A stretch of 64,000 nt of DNA from Verrucomicrobiota bacterium (GTDB taxonomy: Bacteria; Verrucomicrobiota; Verrucomicrobiia; Opitutales; Opitutaceae): positions 1 through 64,000 of the forward strand of contig JAEWKR010000068.1 in assembly GCA_023457715.1 (NCBI GenBank). Direction: 5' to 3'. Under the pieces are notes generated by a model, which made no database searches, was not told the DNA's origin, and worked only from the letters and a program-made list of their open reading frames with translations. Of the stretch, positions 26,443-34,304 are shown one piece after another. Position numbers and translations under genes: made by a program. Every line of letters begins with the position of its first letter. The first letter of the stretch is position 1.

Positions 26443-27377
26443 ACCAGCGCTTCGACGACCGCGGTGAGCAGCACCAGCGGCAGATAGGTCAGCGAGGCGA
26501 GGAAGAGGCTCCGCGCCGCCTCGTCCCGACGGGTCTCCCGGCCGGGCTCCGACGCCGCGGCGGCGTGGGCCGCGAACTCCCGGGCGCGGCGCACCATCGG
26601 CAGGGCGGCGACCGCGCTGACCGCCGCGCTCCAGGGCGGGACCCAGCCGGCGAGGCCGGCCAGGGCCGCGGTGGCGACCAGCACGAGCGTGTAGCCGACA
26701 CAGGTGCGGCTCGTGCGGACACCGGTGGCATCGATTGCCGGCAGCAGCGGGAATCCCGCGGCCCGGTAGTCAGCCCGGCACGCCCAGCCGATCGCGAAGA
26801 AGTGCGGCATCTGCCAGAGAACCAGAATGCCGGCCAGGAAGACGCCGAAGGTCGTGAGGCCGCCGGTGGCGGCGGCCGCGCCGATGAGCGGAGGGAGCGC
26901 GCCGGAGAGGGCGCCGATCTCCGTGGCCCAGCGCGAGCGCCGCTTGAGCGGCGTGTACACCCACGCGTAGATCGCGATTGTCAGCGCGCTCAGGAACGCG
27001 GCCAGCCCGTTGGCCGCCCAGGCAAGCCCGGCTACGCCCGCCGTGCCGAGCAGCAGCGTCCAGCCCAGCGCCACGGCGGGGCTCAGTTGCTGGCGGGGCA
27101 GGGGGCGCCCGCGTGTGCGGCGCATCAACGCGTCGGCATCGCGTTCGCGCCACTGGTTCAACCCCAGGGCCCCGGCCGCCGATAACAGCGTCGCGCCGAG
27201 GACGCAGATGGCGTGGGCACCGTCCAGGGTTGGCCGTGCCTGCAGATACGCCACCGCGGTCGTGAGCACGGACATGACCGCCAGACGGGGTTTCGTCAGG
27301 GCGATCAGCGCGCGCGCCAGGACGAGCATGTCCGGGCTACGAACGGAGGGGGCGAGTGACGCAGCGCGGGGTACCAT
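26439..27377 (-). CDS. ctaB: Protohaem IX farnesyltransferase (haem O synthase)
   Basis: This 312-residue UbiA-superfamily membrane enzyme attaches a farnesyl group to haem B, giving haem O for haem-copper oxidases. The two prenyl-diphosphate/Mg2+ sites are visible: LGLNQWRERDADALMRRT with GRPLP (NxxxDxxxD type) and the YAWVYTPLKRRS region. QMPHFFAIGW is the conserved family segment. The gene diverges from the haem-copper operon, sharing the 113 bp region with the FNR-type box, which supports a joint role. The start could be ATG 27377 or ATG 27329. Confidence 0.93.
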   Translation of the reverse strand: MVPRAASLAPSVRSPDMLVLARALIALTKPRLAVMSVLTTAVAYLQARPTLDGAHAICVLGATLLSAAGALGLNQWRERDADALMRRTRGRPLPRQQLSPAVALGWTLLLGTAGVAGLAWAANGLAAFLSALTIAIYAWVYTPLKRRSRWATEIGALSGALPPLIGAAAATGGLTTFGVFLAGILVLWQMPHFFAIGWACRADYRAAGFPLLPAIDATGVRTSRTCVGYTLVLVATAALAGLAGWVPPWSAAVSAVAALPMVRRAREFAAHAAAASEPGRETRRDEAARSLFLASLTYLPLVLLTAVVEALV

Positions 27378-27431
27378 GCGTCCCACCCTACTGCATCGCG
27401 CGGCGGCGACGGAGCGTTTTCCGGCCAACGC

Positions 27432-27480
27432 TTGATGCGGATCAAGGCCGTTCGGGCGAACTCCGGGTACAACCTTCCAG
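27432..27480 (+). promoter_or_regulatory. FNR/DNR box with class II promoter
   Basis: TTGAT-GCGG-ATCAA (27432-27445) is an exact match to the FNR/ANR/DNR consensus TTGATN4ATCAA. TACAAC (27468-27473, 4/6 to TATAAT) follows at 22 bp. That spacing places the box near -41.5 from a start at about 27480, the classical class II activator geometry. The operon's first ATG is at 27491. Haem O synthase diverges from the same region. Confidence 0.75.
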
Positions 27481-27490
27481 CATTTTCCCC

Positions 27491-29032
27491 ATGCCCTCCG
27501 TTTCTCTCGCCCCGGCCCGCCCGCTGCCTGCGTTGCCCCCCGCGGGGGCGCCCATGTTCGCCGGGCGCCTGACGCGCGCCGGCCGTGCCGCGTCCGAGGA
27601 CTCCGGCCCCGCAGGCGACGCCGGGCACCACTTCCCCCGCGAGGCCAAGGCGTGGTTCGCCCTCGCCGTCGGCAGTCTGGTCATCGCCGGTCTCCTGTCC
27701 CTCTCCGTGGTGCTGGGCCGGCTGCCCATCCTCTCCGGCTGGATCAACGATCCGCTTTTCTTCAAGCGCTGTCTCGTCGTCCACGTGGACCTGGCGTTGG
27801 TGGTCTGGTTCTACGGCTTCCTCTGCGGACTGTCGCGTTTGCGGTCGGGACCGGCGGGAGCGGCGGGGGTGATGGCGCTGGTCCTCGCCGGCGGCGGAGT
27901 GGCGCTGATGCTCGGAGGCGCGATGATGCGGGGCGCCCAGCCGATCCTCGCCAACTATGTGCCGGTGATCGATCACCCGCTGTTCCTCGGCGGGCTCGCC
28001 GCGTTTTTCGTGGGCGTCGCGCTCTTTCTCGTGACCACGCTGGCCACCGCGGCGCGTCGCCGTCCCGGCGGGATGCCGGCGGACGCAGCGGTCGGCCTGC
28101 AGGCCGCCGCCCTCGCGGTGCTGCTTGCGGCCGCGACCTGGATCGCCACCCGCGCGAGCCTGCCGGCCGGCCTCGACGCCTGGACGCGCTACGAATTTTC
28201 CGCGTGGGGCGCGGGCCATGTTCTCCAGGTCGCGAACGCCAGTGCGATGCTGGCCGTGTGGTTGTGGCTCCTCGCCCGCGCCACCGGCCGCCCGCTGTTG
28301 AGTGAAGGCGCCGCCCGTCTGGTTTTCGGCCTTTTGCTCGCGCCTCACTTCCTGATGCCGCTGCTGACCGCCCGCGGCGCGATGGACGCGCTCTACCACA
28401 CGGGAGCGACCCAGCTGATGCGCTGGGGCATCTTCCCGGTGGTGGGCTGCCTGCTGGTGTACGGCGTGCGGCATCTCCTCCGTCAGCCCCGGGCGGATGA
28501 TCCGCTGGCGGGCGCGGCGCGCGCCGGCTTCCTGGCCAGCGCCGGCCTCACGCTGCTCGGCTTTGTCCTGGGCGCCTGTATCCGCAGCTCGACGACACTG
28601 GTGCCGGCGCACTATCACGCGTCGCTGGGGGCCGTGACGGTGGCCTTCATGACGGCCGCGTATCTCGTCGTGGCGGCGGCGCGGCGCTCCGCGGGTGGAC
28701 CTGATCTCGAACGCAGCCGGGATCCGGCGCTTCCGCGTGGCTGCGTTCGAGAGCGTGCGGATCTGCGGTCGGCCCGCTTCGCCACGTCCGCCCGGCGCCA
28801 GCTGAGCTGGTTCGGCATCGGCCAGTCGGTCTTCGCGCTGGGGTTTGCGATCGGAGGCGTCTACGGCCTGGGCCGCAAGGCGTACGCGACCGAGCAGCAC
28901 GTCCGCTCGGCCGGCGAGTATGTCGGCCTCGGCGTCATGGGGGTCGGCGGGCTTCTGGCCGCGGCGGCGGGGCTCTGGTTCCTCTATCTGGTGTTGCGCG
29001 ACATGGCGGCCTGGCTCCGGCGAACCGGCTGA
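27491..29032 (+). CDS. Degenerate haem-copper oxidase subunit I paralogue
   Basis: A 513-residue protein with about 12-14 transmembrane helices, first gene of the respiratory operon. Alignment by eye to the catalytic subunit at 29880-31595 shows shared landmarks: TM II VVHVDLALVVWFYGF (low-spin haem His), TM VI AWGAGHVLQVANASAM (one CuB His) and TM X PAHYHASLGAVTVAFM (haem His pair). The TM VII double His (SAHHLL in the partner) appears as APHFLM, so one CuB ligand is missing. It probably binds haem but may lack a complete binuclear centre. A stretch of polar residues (GPDLERSRDPALPRG) interrupts the C-terminal part. ATG 27491 is chosen from signal context. Confidence 0.7.
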   Translation: MPSVSLAPARPLPALPPAGAPMFAGRLTRAGRAASEDSGPAGDAGHHFPREAKAWFALAVGSLVIAGLLSLSVVLGRLPILSGWINDPLFFKRCLVVHVDLALVVWFYGFLCGLSRLRSGPAGAAGVMALVLAGGGVALMLGGAMMRGAQPILANYVPVIDHPLFLGGLAAFFVGVALFLVTTLATAARRRPGGMPADAAVGLQAAALAVLLAAATWIATRASLPAGLDAWTRYEFSAWGAGHVLQVANASAMLAVWLWLLARATGRPLLSEGAARLVFGLLLAPHFLMPLLTARGAMDALYHTGATQLMRWGIFPVVGCLLVYGVRHLLRQPRADDPLAGAARAGFLASAGLTLLGFVLGACIRSSTTLVPAHYHASLGAVTVAFMTAAYLVVAAARRSAGGPDLERSRDPALPRGCVRERADLRSARFATSARRQLSWFGIGQSVFALGFAIGGVYGLGRKAYATEQHVRSAGEYVGLGVMGVGGLLAAAAGLWFLYLVLRDMAAWLRRTG

Positions 29033-29065
29033 AGCCGCCGCGCCTGAAACTCCCCTTCTTATCCG

Positions 29066-29215
29066 ATGATCAACGAACCCAAGAAACCCCTGCTCGAGCG
29101 CGTGCTCGACAACCCCTGGCTCCTGCTGGTGCTGGGCGTGGTGATCCCGCTGCTGTCCTACACCGTGTGGGGCTGGATCGAAATCGCCCAGGTCGCACCC
29201 GCCACCCTGCCCTGA
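29066..29215 (+). CDS. 49-residue single-TM subunit, CbaD-like (subunit IIa)
   Basis: A small gene encoding a protein that begins MINEPKKPLLERVLDNPW, has one hydrophobic helix (LLLVLGVVIPLLSYTVWGW) and ends IAQVAPATLP. Size, topology and position directly before subunit II match subunit IIa (CbaD) of the ba3-type enzyme of Thermus, a 34-residue single-helix protein. It starts 33 nt after the upstream stop and ends 11 nt before subunit II. Assignment rests on context and topology rather than sequence identity. Confidence 0.65.
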   Translation: MINEPKKPLLERVLDNPWLLLVLGVVIPLLSYTVWGWIEIAQVAPATLP

Positions 29216-29226
29216 CCCTCTTCACC

Positions 29227-29754
29227 ATGAGTCTCGCCGTCCCCGCCCGTGATTGGTTCAAGCCCGTTGCCGGAGCTGAAAAGCTCTGGATCGGCCTCGC
29301 CCTCCTTTGGTGCTTCGTGATGAGCCTGATGATGCCGTACTGGCATTTTCGGGGTAAACAAAACTCCCGCGGCGAGGCGTACACCGTCGCCCCCGCCGAG
29401 TACCTGGCCCGGGCGGAGAAGTTCGTCGCCGCCAACAAAGTGGGACAGACCGCCGACGGCATTCCGATCGTGGAACCGGCTCCCGGCGGTGAAGCCTACC
29501 TCGTCGCCCGCATGTGGCAGTGGTATCCGGTGCTGAAGCTGCGCCAGGGGGAAACGTACCGGCTGCACCTCTCGTCGATGGATCTGCAGCATGGTTTTTC
29601 CCTCCAGCCGCTGAACATGAATTTCCAGGTGCTGCCGGGCTATGACCATGTGCTCACGCTGACGCCATCCTCCAAGGGCGAGTTCACCCTCGTCTGCAAC
29701 GAATTCTGCGGCATCGGCCACGACCGCATGTTCGCCAAAATCCTGGTGGAGTAA
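29227..29754 (+). CDS. Haem-copper enzyme subunit II with CuA site
   Basis: A 175-residue subunit with one N-terminal transmembrane helix (LWIGLALLWCFVMSLMMPYW) and a periplasmic cupredoxin domain. The binuclear CuA site is complete: an upstream His in MDLQHGFSLQP and the C-terminal VCNEFCGIGHDRMF (CxExCxxxHxxM). It accepts electrons from a soluble donor (cytochrome c or cupredoxin) and passes them to subunit I. A single helix and short length are typical of B-type enzymes. ATG 29227 is chosen; the upstream codons lie in the CbaD-like gene. Confidence 0.93.
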   Translation: MSLAVPARDWFKPVAGAEKLWIGLALLWCFVMSLMMPYWHFRGKQNSRGEAYTVAPAEYLARAEKFVAANKVGQTADGIPIVEPAPGGEAYLVARMWQWYPVLKLRQGETYRLHLSSMDLQHGFSLQPLNMNFQVLPGYDHVLTLTPSSKGEFTLVCNEFCGIGHDRMFAKILVE

Positions 29755-29831
29755 CAACCACCCGAAACGCGGCCCCAATTCAGTCCCAAGGGGGACGGAG
29801 TCCCCCGGCTACCCTCCGGCGGCCGGTCCTC

Positions 29832-29864
29832 CGATCTGAAATCTGAAATCTGCAATCTGAAATT
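29832..29864. repeat. (TCTGAAA)n heptamer run before subunit I
   Basis: Four heptamer units (tctgaaatctgaaatctgca) end 15 nt before the subunit I start codon. They are inside the operon, between subunits II and I, in an otherwise 125 bp gap. Confidence 0.65.
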
Positions 29865-29879
29865 CTCCGCCCCATTCTC

Positions 29880-31595
29880 ATGTCCCTTTCCGCTTCACTT
29901 ACCGACTCACCGGCGCCGCGGGTAGACCCCACGGCACGCACGTGCGAGACGACCGGTCTCAAGGTCTGCCTCGGCGCCGAAAAATTCATCAAGTTCAACG
30001 CCGTCTCGGCCGTCGTCTTCCTCCTGGTCGGCGGCGTCGCCGCCATCCTCCTGGCGATGACCCGCTGGCAGGCGGTCCACCTGCTGCGCGTCGACTGGTT
30101 CTATCGCATTCTCACGCTGCACGGCCTGAACATGCTGATCTTCTGGATCCTGTTCTTCGAGGTCGCCGTGTTGTACTTCGCGGTCACCGTGCCGCTCAAC
30201 GCGCGCCTGTTCTCGCGCAAGGTGGCCTGGGCGAGCTTCGGCCAGATGATTGTCGGTGCGACGATGGTGAACTACATCATCCTCGACGGCAAAGCCGACG
30301 TCCTCCTCACGAGCTACCTGCCCCTGCTCGCGCACCCGGCCTTCTACCTCGGCATCATCCTGGTCGCGACCGGCACGCTGACCGGCGTGTTCAATTTCTT
30401 CGCCACCCTGTACGTCGCCCGGAGGGACAGGACGTTTGCAGGTTCCCTGCCGCTGGTCACGTTCGGCGCCACGGCGGCGGCGATCATCGCGGTGGTCACG
30501 CTCCTGCACGGTGCGATCGTCATGATCCCCACCTTTACGTTTGCGATGGGGTGGACGGCTCAGCCCGACCCGATGTGGTACCGCATGGTGTGGTGGGGCC
30601 TCGGCCATCAATCGCAGCAGGTCAATGTCTGCGCGATGGTCTCGATCTGGTACCTGATCGGCCATCTCACGACCGGCGCGAAACCGGTCAACGAAGCGGT
30701 CTGCCGCACCGCGTTCCTGCTCTACATCCTGTTCATCAATCTCGCGTCGGCGCATCACCTGCTGGTGGATCCGGCGGTCGGGTCGACCTGGAAGATCTGG
30801 AACACGTCCTACGCCATGTACCTGGCGGTGCTGGCGTCGATGATCCACGGGTTCACCGTTCCCGCCTCCGTGGAACTCGCCATGCGCGAAAAAGGGTACG
30901 TGAAGGGCCTCTTCGGCTGGGTGCTGGCGGCGCCGTGGCGCAACCCCGCGTTTTCGGGCGCCGTGCTTTCGGTGGTCATCTTCGGCTTCATCGGTGGCAT
31001 CACCGGCGTCACGCTGGGCACGCAGCAGATCAACATCATCGCCCACAATACGCTGCGGATCACCGGACACTTCCACGCCACCGTCGTCGGCGGCACCTCG
31101 CTCGCCTTCATGGCGGTGACCTATTACGTGATTCCGCTGATCTTCCGCCGTGACTTCATCTGGCGGAAGGCGGCGCGGATCCAGCCCTGGCTGTTCGGCC
31201 TCGGCATCGTGCTCGTTTCCTTCGGCATGTCCTTCGCGGGCTCGATGGGCGTTCCGCGCCGCATCTACGACATCGATCAATCGGGCGCATACGGCCCTGC
31301 GGCGCATCTGATGCTCGGCGTCATGGGCATCGGTGCCATCCTCGCCGTCACCGGCCTGTTTCTCTACGTCGTGCTCTGCGTCGGCACGGTGTTCTTCGGC
31401 CAGAAGACGGCCGGCCGGCCGATGACGGATTGGGGTGTCGCCCAGCCGCTCAGCGGCAGCCGCCCCGGCTCCCTGGATCACGACCACTGGGCGGTGAAGG
31501 GCACGATCGCGCTCACCACCGTCTTCCTCGCCTGCTTCGCCGTCTACTACTTCGCCAACTGGAAAGCCCTGGCCGACGTGTGGCCGGTGCGGTGA
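29880..31595 (+). CDS. B-type haem-copper oxidoreductase subunit I lacking the HPxxY tyrosine
   Basis: A 571-residue catalytic subunit with about 13 helices. It matches the B-family (ba3) pattern: LTLHGLNMLIFWI (low-spin haem His), SAHHLLVDPAVGSTWKIW (two CuB His), ITGHFHATVVGGTSLAFM (haem His pair) and SMGVPRRIYDID. In TM VI, where oxidases have HPxxY with the cross-linked tyrosine, this protein has GLGHQSQQVN. The His is kept but the Tyr position is Gln. The cbb3-type tyrosine position before HH is also not matched. Loss of this tyrosine is characteristic of NO reductases in the superfamily (for example the CuA-type NOR of Bacillus azotoformans). Function is therefore either an atypical oxidase or an NO reductase. 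Confidence 0.9.
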   Translation: MSLSASLTDSPAPRVDPTARTCETTGLKVCLGAEKFIKFNAVSAVVFLLVGGVAAILLAMTRWQAVHLLRVDWFYRILTLHGLNMLIFWILFFEVAVLYFAVTVPLNARLFSRKVAWASFGQMIVGATMVNYIILDGKADVLLTSYLPLLAHPAFYLGIILVATGTLTGVFNFFATLYVARRDRTFAGSLPLVTFGATAAAIIAVVTLLHGAIVMIPTFTFAMGWTAQPDPMWYRMVWWGLGHQSQQVNVCAMVSIWYLIGHLTTGAKPVNEAVCRTAFLLYILFINLASAHHLLVDPAVGSTWKIWNTSYAMYLAVLASMIHGFTVPASVELAMREKGYVKGLFGWVLAAPWRNPAFSGAVLSVVIFGFIGGITGVTLGTQQINIIAHNTLRITGHFHATVVGGTSLAFMAVTYYVIPLIFRRDFIWRKAARIQPWLFGLGIVLVSFGMSFAGSMGVPRRIYDIDQSGAYGPAAHLMLGVMGIGAILAVTGLFLYVVLCVGTVFFGQKTAGRPMTDWGVAQPLSGSRPGSLDHDHWAVKGTIALTTVFLACFAVYYFANWKALADVWPVR

Positions 31596-31602
31596 GGCCG
31601 GG

Positions 31603-31699
31603 CATTTATGATTTACGATTGATGATTTGTGATTGGTGACAACCGCCTGATCACCGAATCGCAATCAAATCATAGATCATAAATCACAATTCATAAATG
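31603..31699. repeat. (GATTTAT)n heptamer hairpin overlapping the SCO start
   Basis: Left arm catttatgatttacgattga (31603-31640 overall) and right arm ending cacaattcataaatg (31653-31699) are complementary with scattered mismatches; the period is 7 bp. The right arm ends in the ATG of the SCO gene, so the stem would sequester its start codon. Confidence 0.75.
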
Positions 31700-32626
31700 A
31701 TCCGATCCTTCTTCCTCTCCGCCAGCCTGCCGATCTTCCTGATCGGGGCGGCGGTCGTGTACGAGTCGTTCCTGCTGGCGCTGGTGTTCGCGCCTTCGGG
31801 GGGCGGGTGGTGGGGACGCTTTGCGGATGAGTTCCGCATCTGGTGCTTCTCGTACGACCCGCGCACGGGGGGGATGGAATGGGCCTCGGTGGGCATGATG
31901 CTGCTCGAGCCGCTGTTCGTGCTGGGCGCGGCCGTGCTCCTCTGGCGCAAGGCCCTGCCGGAGTGGTGCCGGCCCCGGGCCTGGGCCGGGCATTGGCGCT
32001 CGGCCATGGCCGGCGCCGCCGTCGCCGTCACGGCCAGCGCGAGCCTGCTGGCATTCGCCGGCCCGGAAGCCCGGGCGGAACTGCCGCCTTTTCCGGGCGA
32101 GCGGATCCGGACAGCGCTCGCCATTCCGGCCTACGCCTTCATCGACCAGGAAGGCCGGACCTTTTCCCTCGAGGATCTGCGCGGTCGGGTGGTGCTCGTC
32201 ACCGGCGTCTACGCCGCCTGCGCGACCTCGTGTCCGCAGATCCTGGTCGACACGCGCCGGCTGCTCGAGGAGCTGCCGCCGGCGGTCCGGGAGCGGGTGA
32301 GCGTGGTGGCGTTGTCGCTCAATCCCGAGTACGAGAACACCGAGATCATGGCGGGCATGGCCCGGGCCTACGGCTTTGAGTATCCGGAGTTCCGGTATGT
32401 CAGCGGCGAGGTGCCGATGATGCGCGAGGCGCTCGAGCGGCTGCAGTTCGCCCGCGTGCGCAATCGCGACACGGGGATCATCGAGCACGCCAACCTTCTT
32501 CTGGTCATCGACCCGGCGGGGACGATCGCGTACCGCTTCAACGCTGACCTGCGGCATGCCGGCTGGGTCCGCGAGGCCCTCCAGACCCTGGCGGTGGAAG
32601 CGGGAACCAACGCGCCCGACGCATGA
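31697..32626 (+). CDS. SCO1/SenC-type copper chaperone with N-terminal membrane domain
   Basis: A 309-residue protein. Residues ~1-125 form a membrane domain with three hydrophobic helices (FFLSASLPIFLIGAAVVYES; MMLLEPLFVLGAAVLLW; AAVAVTASASLLAFAG), which ordinary SCO proteins lack. Residues ~135-300 form the thioredoxin-like SCO domain: copper ligands CATSC (CxxxC) in VYAACATSCPQ, and the distal His in IIEHANLLLVID. SCO proteins insert copper into the CuA site of subunit II, which fits the neighbouring gene. The 3' end overlaps the cytochrome b-like gene by 4 nt. Confidence 0.88.
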   Translation: MIRSFFLSASLPIFLIGAAVVYESFLLALVFAPSGGGWWGRFADEFRIWCFSYDPRTGGMEWASVGMMLLEPLFVLGAAVLLWRKALPEWCRPRAWAGHWRSAMAGAAVAVTASASLLAFAGPEARAELPPFPGERIRTALAIPAYAFIDQEGRTFSLEDLRGRVVLVTGVYAACATSCPQILVDTRRLLEELPPAVRERVSVVALSLNPEYENTEIMAGMARAYGFEYPEFRYVSGEVPMMREALERLQFARVRNRDTGIIEHANLLLVIDPAGTIAYRFNADLRHAGWVREALQTLAVEAGTNAPDA

Positions 32627-34188
32627 GCGTGCACGCTGCCAGTTCCGCCGCCCGCGAACCGGTTGCGGCCGGCGTCACCGCTCCGGCCGCGCCCGCCCCC
32701 GTGGCGCCGGCCTCCCCCGGTGCTCCGAAGCCGCCCGCTGCCGGCCCCACGCGTCGCGTCGCCCGGGGGCACCGCCTGCTGCTGGGGGCGGAACGGGCCC
32801 TCGCCGCCTGCGACCGCGGGCTTGGCCGATGGATTCCGCCGGAGTGGAATCCGTTCGTGCAGGCTGGCCAGGCCACGAATGCCGCGCTGCTCATTGCCGT
32901 GGTCAGCGGCGTCGCCATGCTGCTGTGGTACTCCCCGAGCCTGCAGTTCGCCTACTCGTCACTTGCCGGCGCGTCCGCGGGCACGGTCGGCGGGGTGGTG
33001 CGCGGCGTGCATCGGTACAGTGCCGACCTGATGATGCTTTTCCTCCTGGTGCACGCGGTCCGCGTCTTTGTCGTGCGGAAGTTCACGGGCGCCCGCTGGC
33101 TGCCGTGGGTCTCGGGCATCGGGCTCCTCGGCGTGGTGTGGTTCATCGGCTGGACGGGTTACTGGCTCGTCTGGGACCAGCCCGCGCAGCAGGTCGCGGT
33201 GACCTCGATGCGGTTGCTCGATGGGATTCCGATTTTCGGCGAACCGCTGGGTCGCCTGTACGTCAGCGATCGCACCGTGCCGAGCCTCCTGTTCTTTGTC
33301 GTCTTCTTTCTGCACATGCTCCTGCCGCTGACGATCGCGGTGGGCCTGGCCATTCATCTTGCCCGCGTCGGCCGCGTCCGATTGATGCCGCCGCGCGGAC
33401 TGACCGCACTGCTGTGTGGAGCGCTGGTGCTGGCCGCGATCCTCGCCCCTGCGCCGCTGGACCAGCCCGCGCAGATGGCGGTGAAGCCCGCGAGCCTCGT
33501 CGTCGACAGCTGGTACCTGTGGCCGCTCGCCCTGTCCCTGCGGCTGCAGGATGCCGGCTTGTGGCTCTCCCTGGCCGGTATTGTCGTGCTCGGTACGACC
33601 GTGCCCTGGTGGCTCTCGCGCCGCGCGCCGGCTCCGACCGGAGGGGCGGAGTCGACCGTCGCCAGAGGGGCGGGGCCCGTTGCGTCCGCGGCGGCCGTGG
33701 AACCCACCCGGTCCCCGCGGGTCGCGCTGGGCGTGCTCGCGGTTGTTCTCGTCGCGGTGGTGGTTTCCGTCGTGCCCAGCCTGGGACGGCTTTCCAACCC
33801 GGCTTCGCCCGAGCCGGAACTGGTCCTCTCCTTCAAGGTGCTGGCGGATCTGATACCGCAGGGCGCGGCGGCGGCTGTCGTCGACGAGAGCACCCCGGTG
33901 CACATGCGGGGCCGGGCCGTGGAGAAGCCGCGGCGGCACGAGGTCGTGGTGCAACTGACCGTCGGGGGGCAGACTTGGGAGCGCCGCTACGAGGCCAAGG
34001 GCATTTCGCACGACGGGCCGGCCATCGGGGAGTGGCGCGTGCCGCTCCAGCGCGGACCCCAAACCGTGGCGATCGATTTGCATCTGGGTCCCGGCCACAC
34101 GCAACGGTGGCAGGGCGTGGTCACCGGGGAGGAGCGTCGTCTGCGCGTTATTACTTATGAAACCGCCGGCGGGTGGCTCGCGGAGTAA
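32623..34188 (+). CDS. Cytochrome b-like (b6-type N-terminal domain) membrane protein
   Basis: A 521-residue protein. After a Pro/Ala-rich N-terminus (~1-55), residues ~60-250 resemble the N-terminal four-helix bundle of cytochrome b/b6: GGVVRGVHRYSADLMMLFLL with HAVRVF, and FFLHMLLPLTIAVGLAIHLA, supply the paired haem histidines. Further helices follow, then a periplasmic beta-rich tail (~400-521; VVVQLTVGGQTWERRYEAKG). It probably carries two b haems and passes electrons from quinol toward the CuA enzyme, which is inference from context. The start overlaps the SCO stop (ATGA). It is the last gene of the operon. Confidence 0.8.
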   Translation: MSVHAASSAAREPVAAGVTAPAAPAPVAPASPGAPKPPAAGPTRRVARGHRLLLGAERALAACDRGLGRWIPPEWNPFVQAGQATNAALLIAVVSGVAMLLWYSPSLQFAYSSLAGASAGTVGGVVRGVHRYSADLMMLFLLVHAVRVFVVRKFTGARWLPWVSGIGLLGVVWFIGWTGYWLVWDQPAQQVAVTSMRLLDGIPIFGEPLGRLYVSDRTVPSLLFFVVFFLHMLLPLTIAVGLAIHLARVGRVRLMPPRGLTALLCGALVLAAILAPAPLDQPAQMAVKPASLVVDSWYLWPLALSLRLQDAGLWLSLAGIVVLGTTVPWWLSRRAPAPTGGAESTVARGAGPVASAAAVEPTRSPRVALGVLAVVLVAVVVSVVPSLGRLSNPASPEPELVLSFKVLADLIPQGAAAAVVDESTPVHMRGRAVEKPRRHEVVVQLTVGGQTWERRYEAKGISHDGPAIGEWRVPLQRGPQTVAIDLHLGPGHTQRWQGVVTGEERRLRVITYETAGGWLAE

Positions 34189-34294
34189 GTTTCTCGGGTG
34201 GAGTCATTAGACAACCTCCCGGCCGCAATCACCCGCAGGATCGTCCGCAGGTTCGGGCAAGTAGGGGAAAAGTTTCGCCGTTCCCGACCGATTT

Positions 34295-34300
34295 AGGAGG
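34295..34300 (+). promoter_or_regulatory. Strong Shine-Dalgarno AGGAGG
   Basis: AGGAGG lies 4 nt before GTG 34305 and decides the start of the following sensor kinase. Perfect Shine-Dalgarno sequences are rare in this window. Confidence 0.6.
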
Positions 34301-34304
34301 CATC

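Noticed and set aside
27446..27490. Shine-Dalgarno for the haem-copper operon
   Set aside because: No purine-rich ribosome site is seen before ATG 27491; many genes in this window lack one, so absence was not used against the start.
29907..31664. 585-codon minus-strand frame across subunit I
   Set aside because: Charged low-information translation opposite a gene with conserved haem ligands; antisense artefact.
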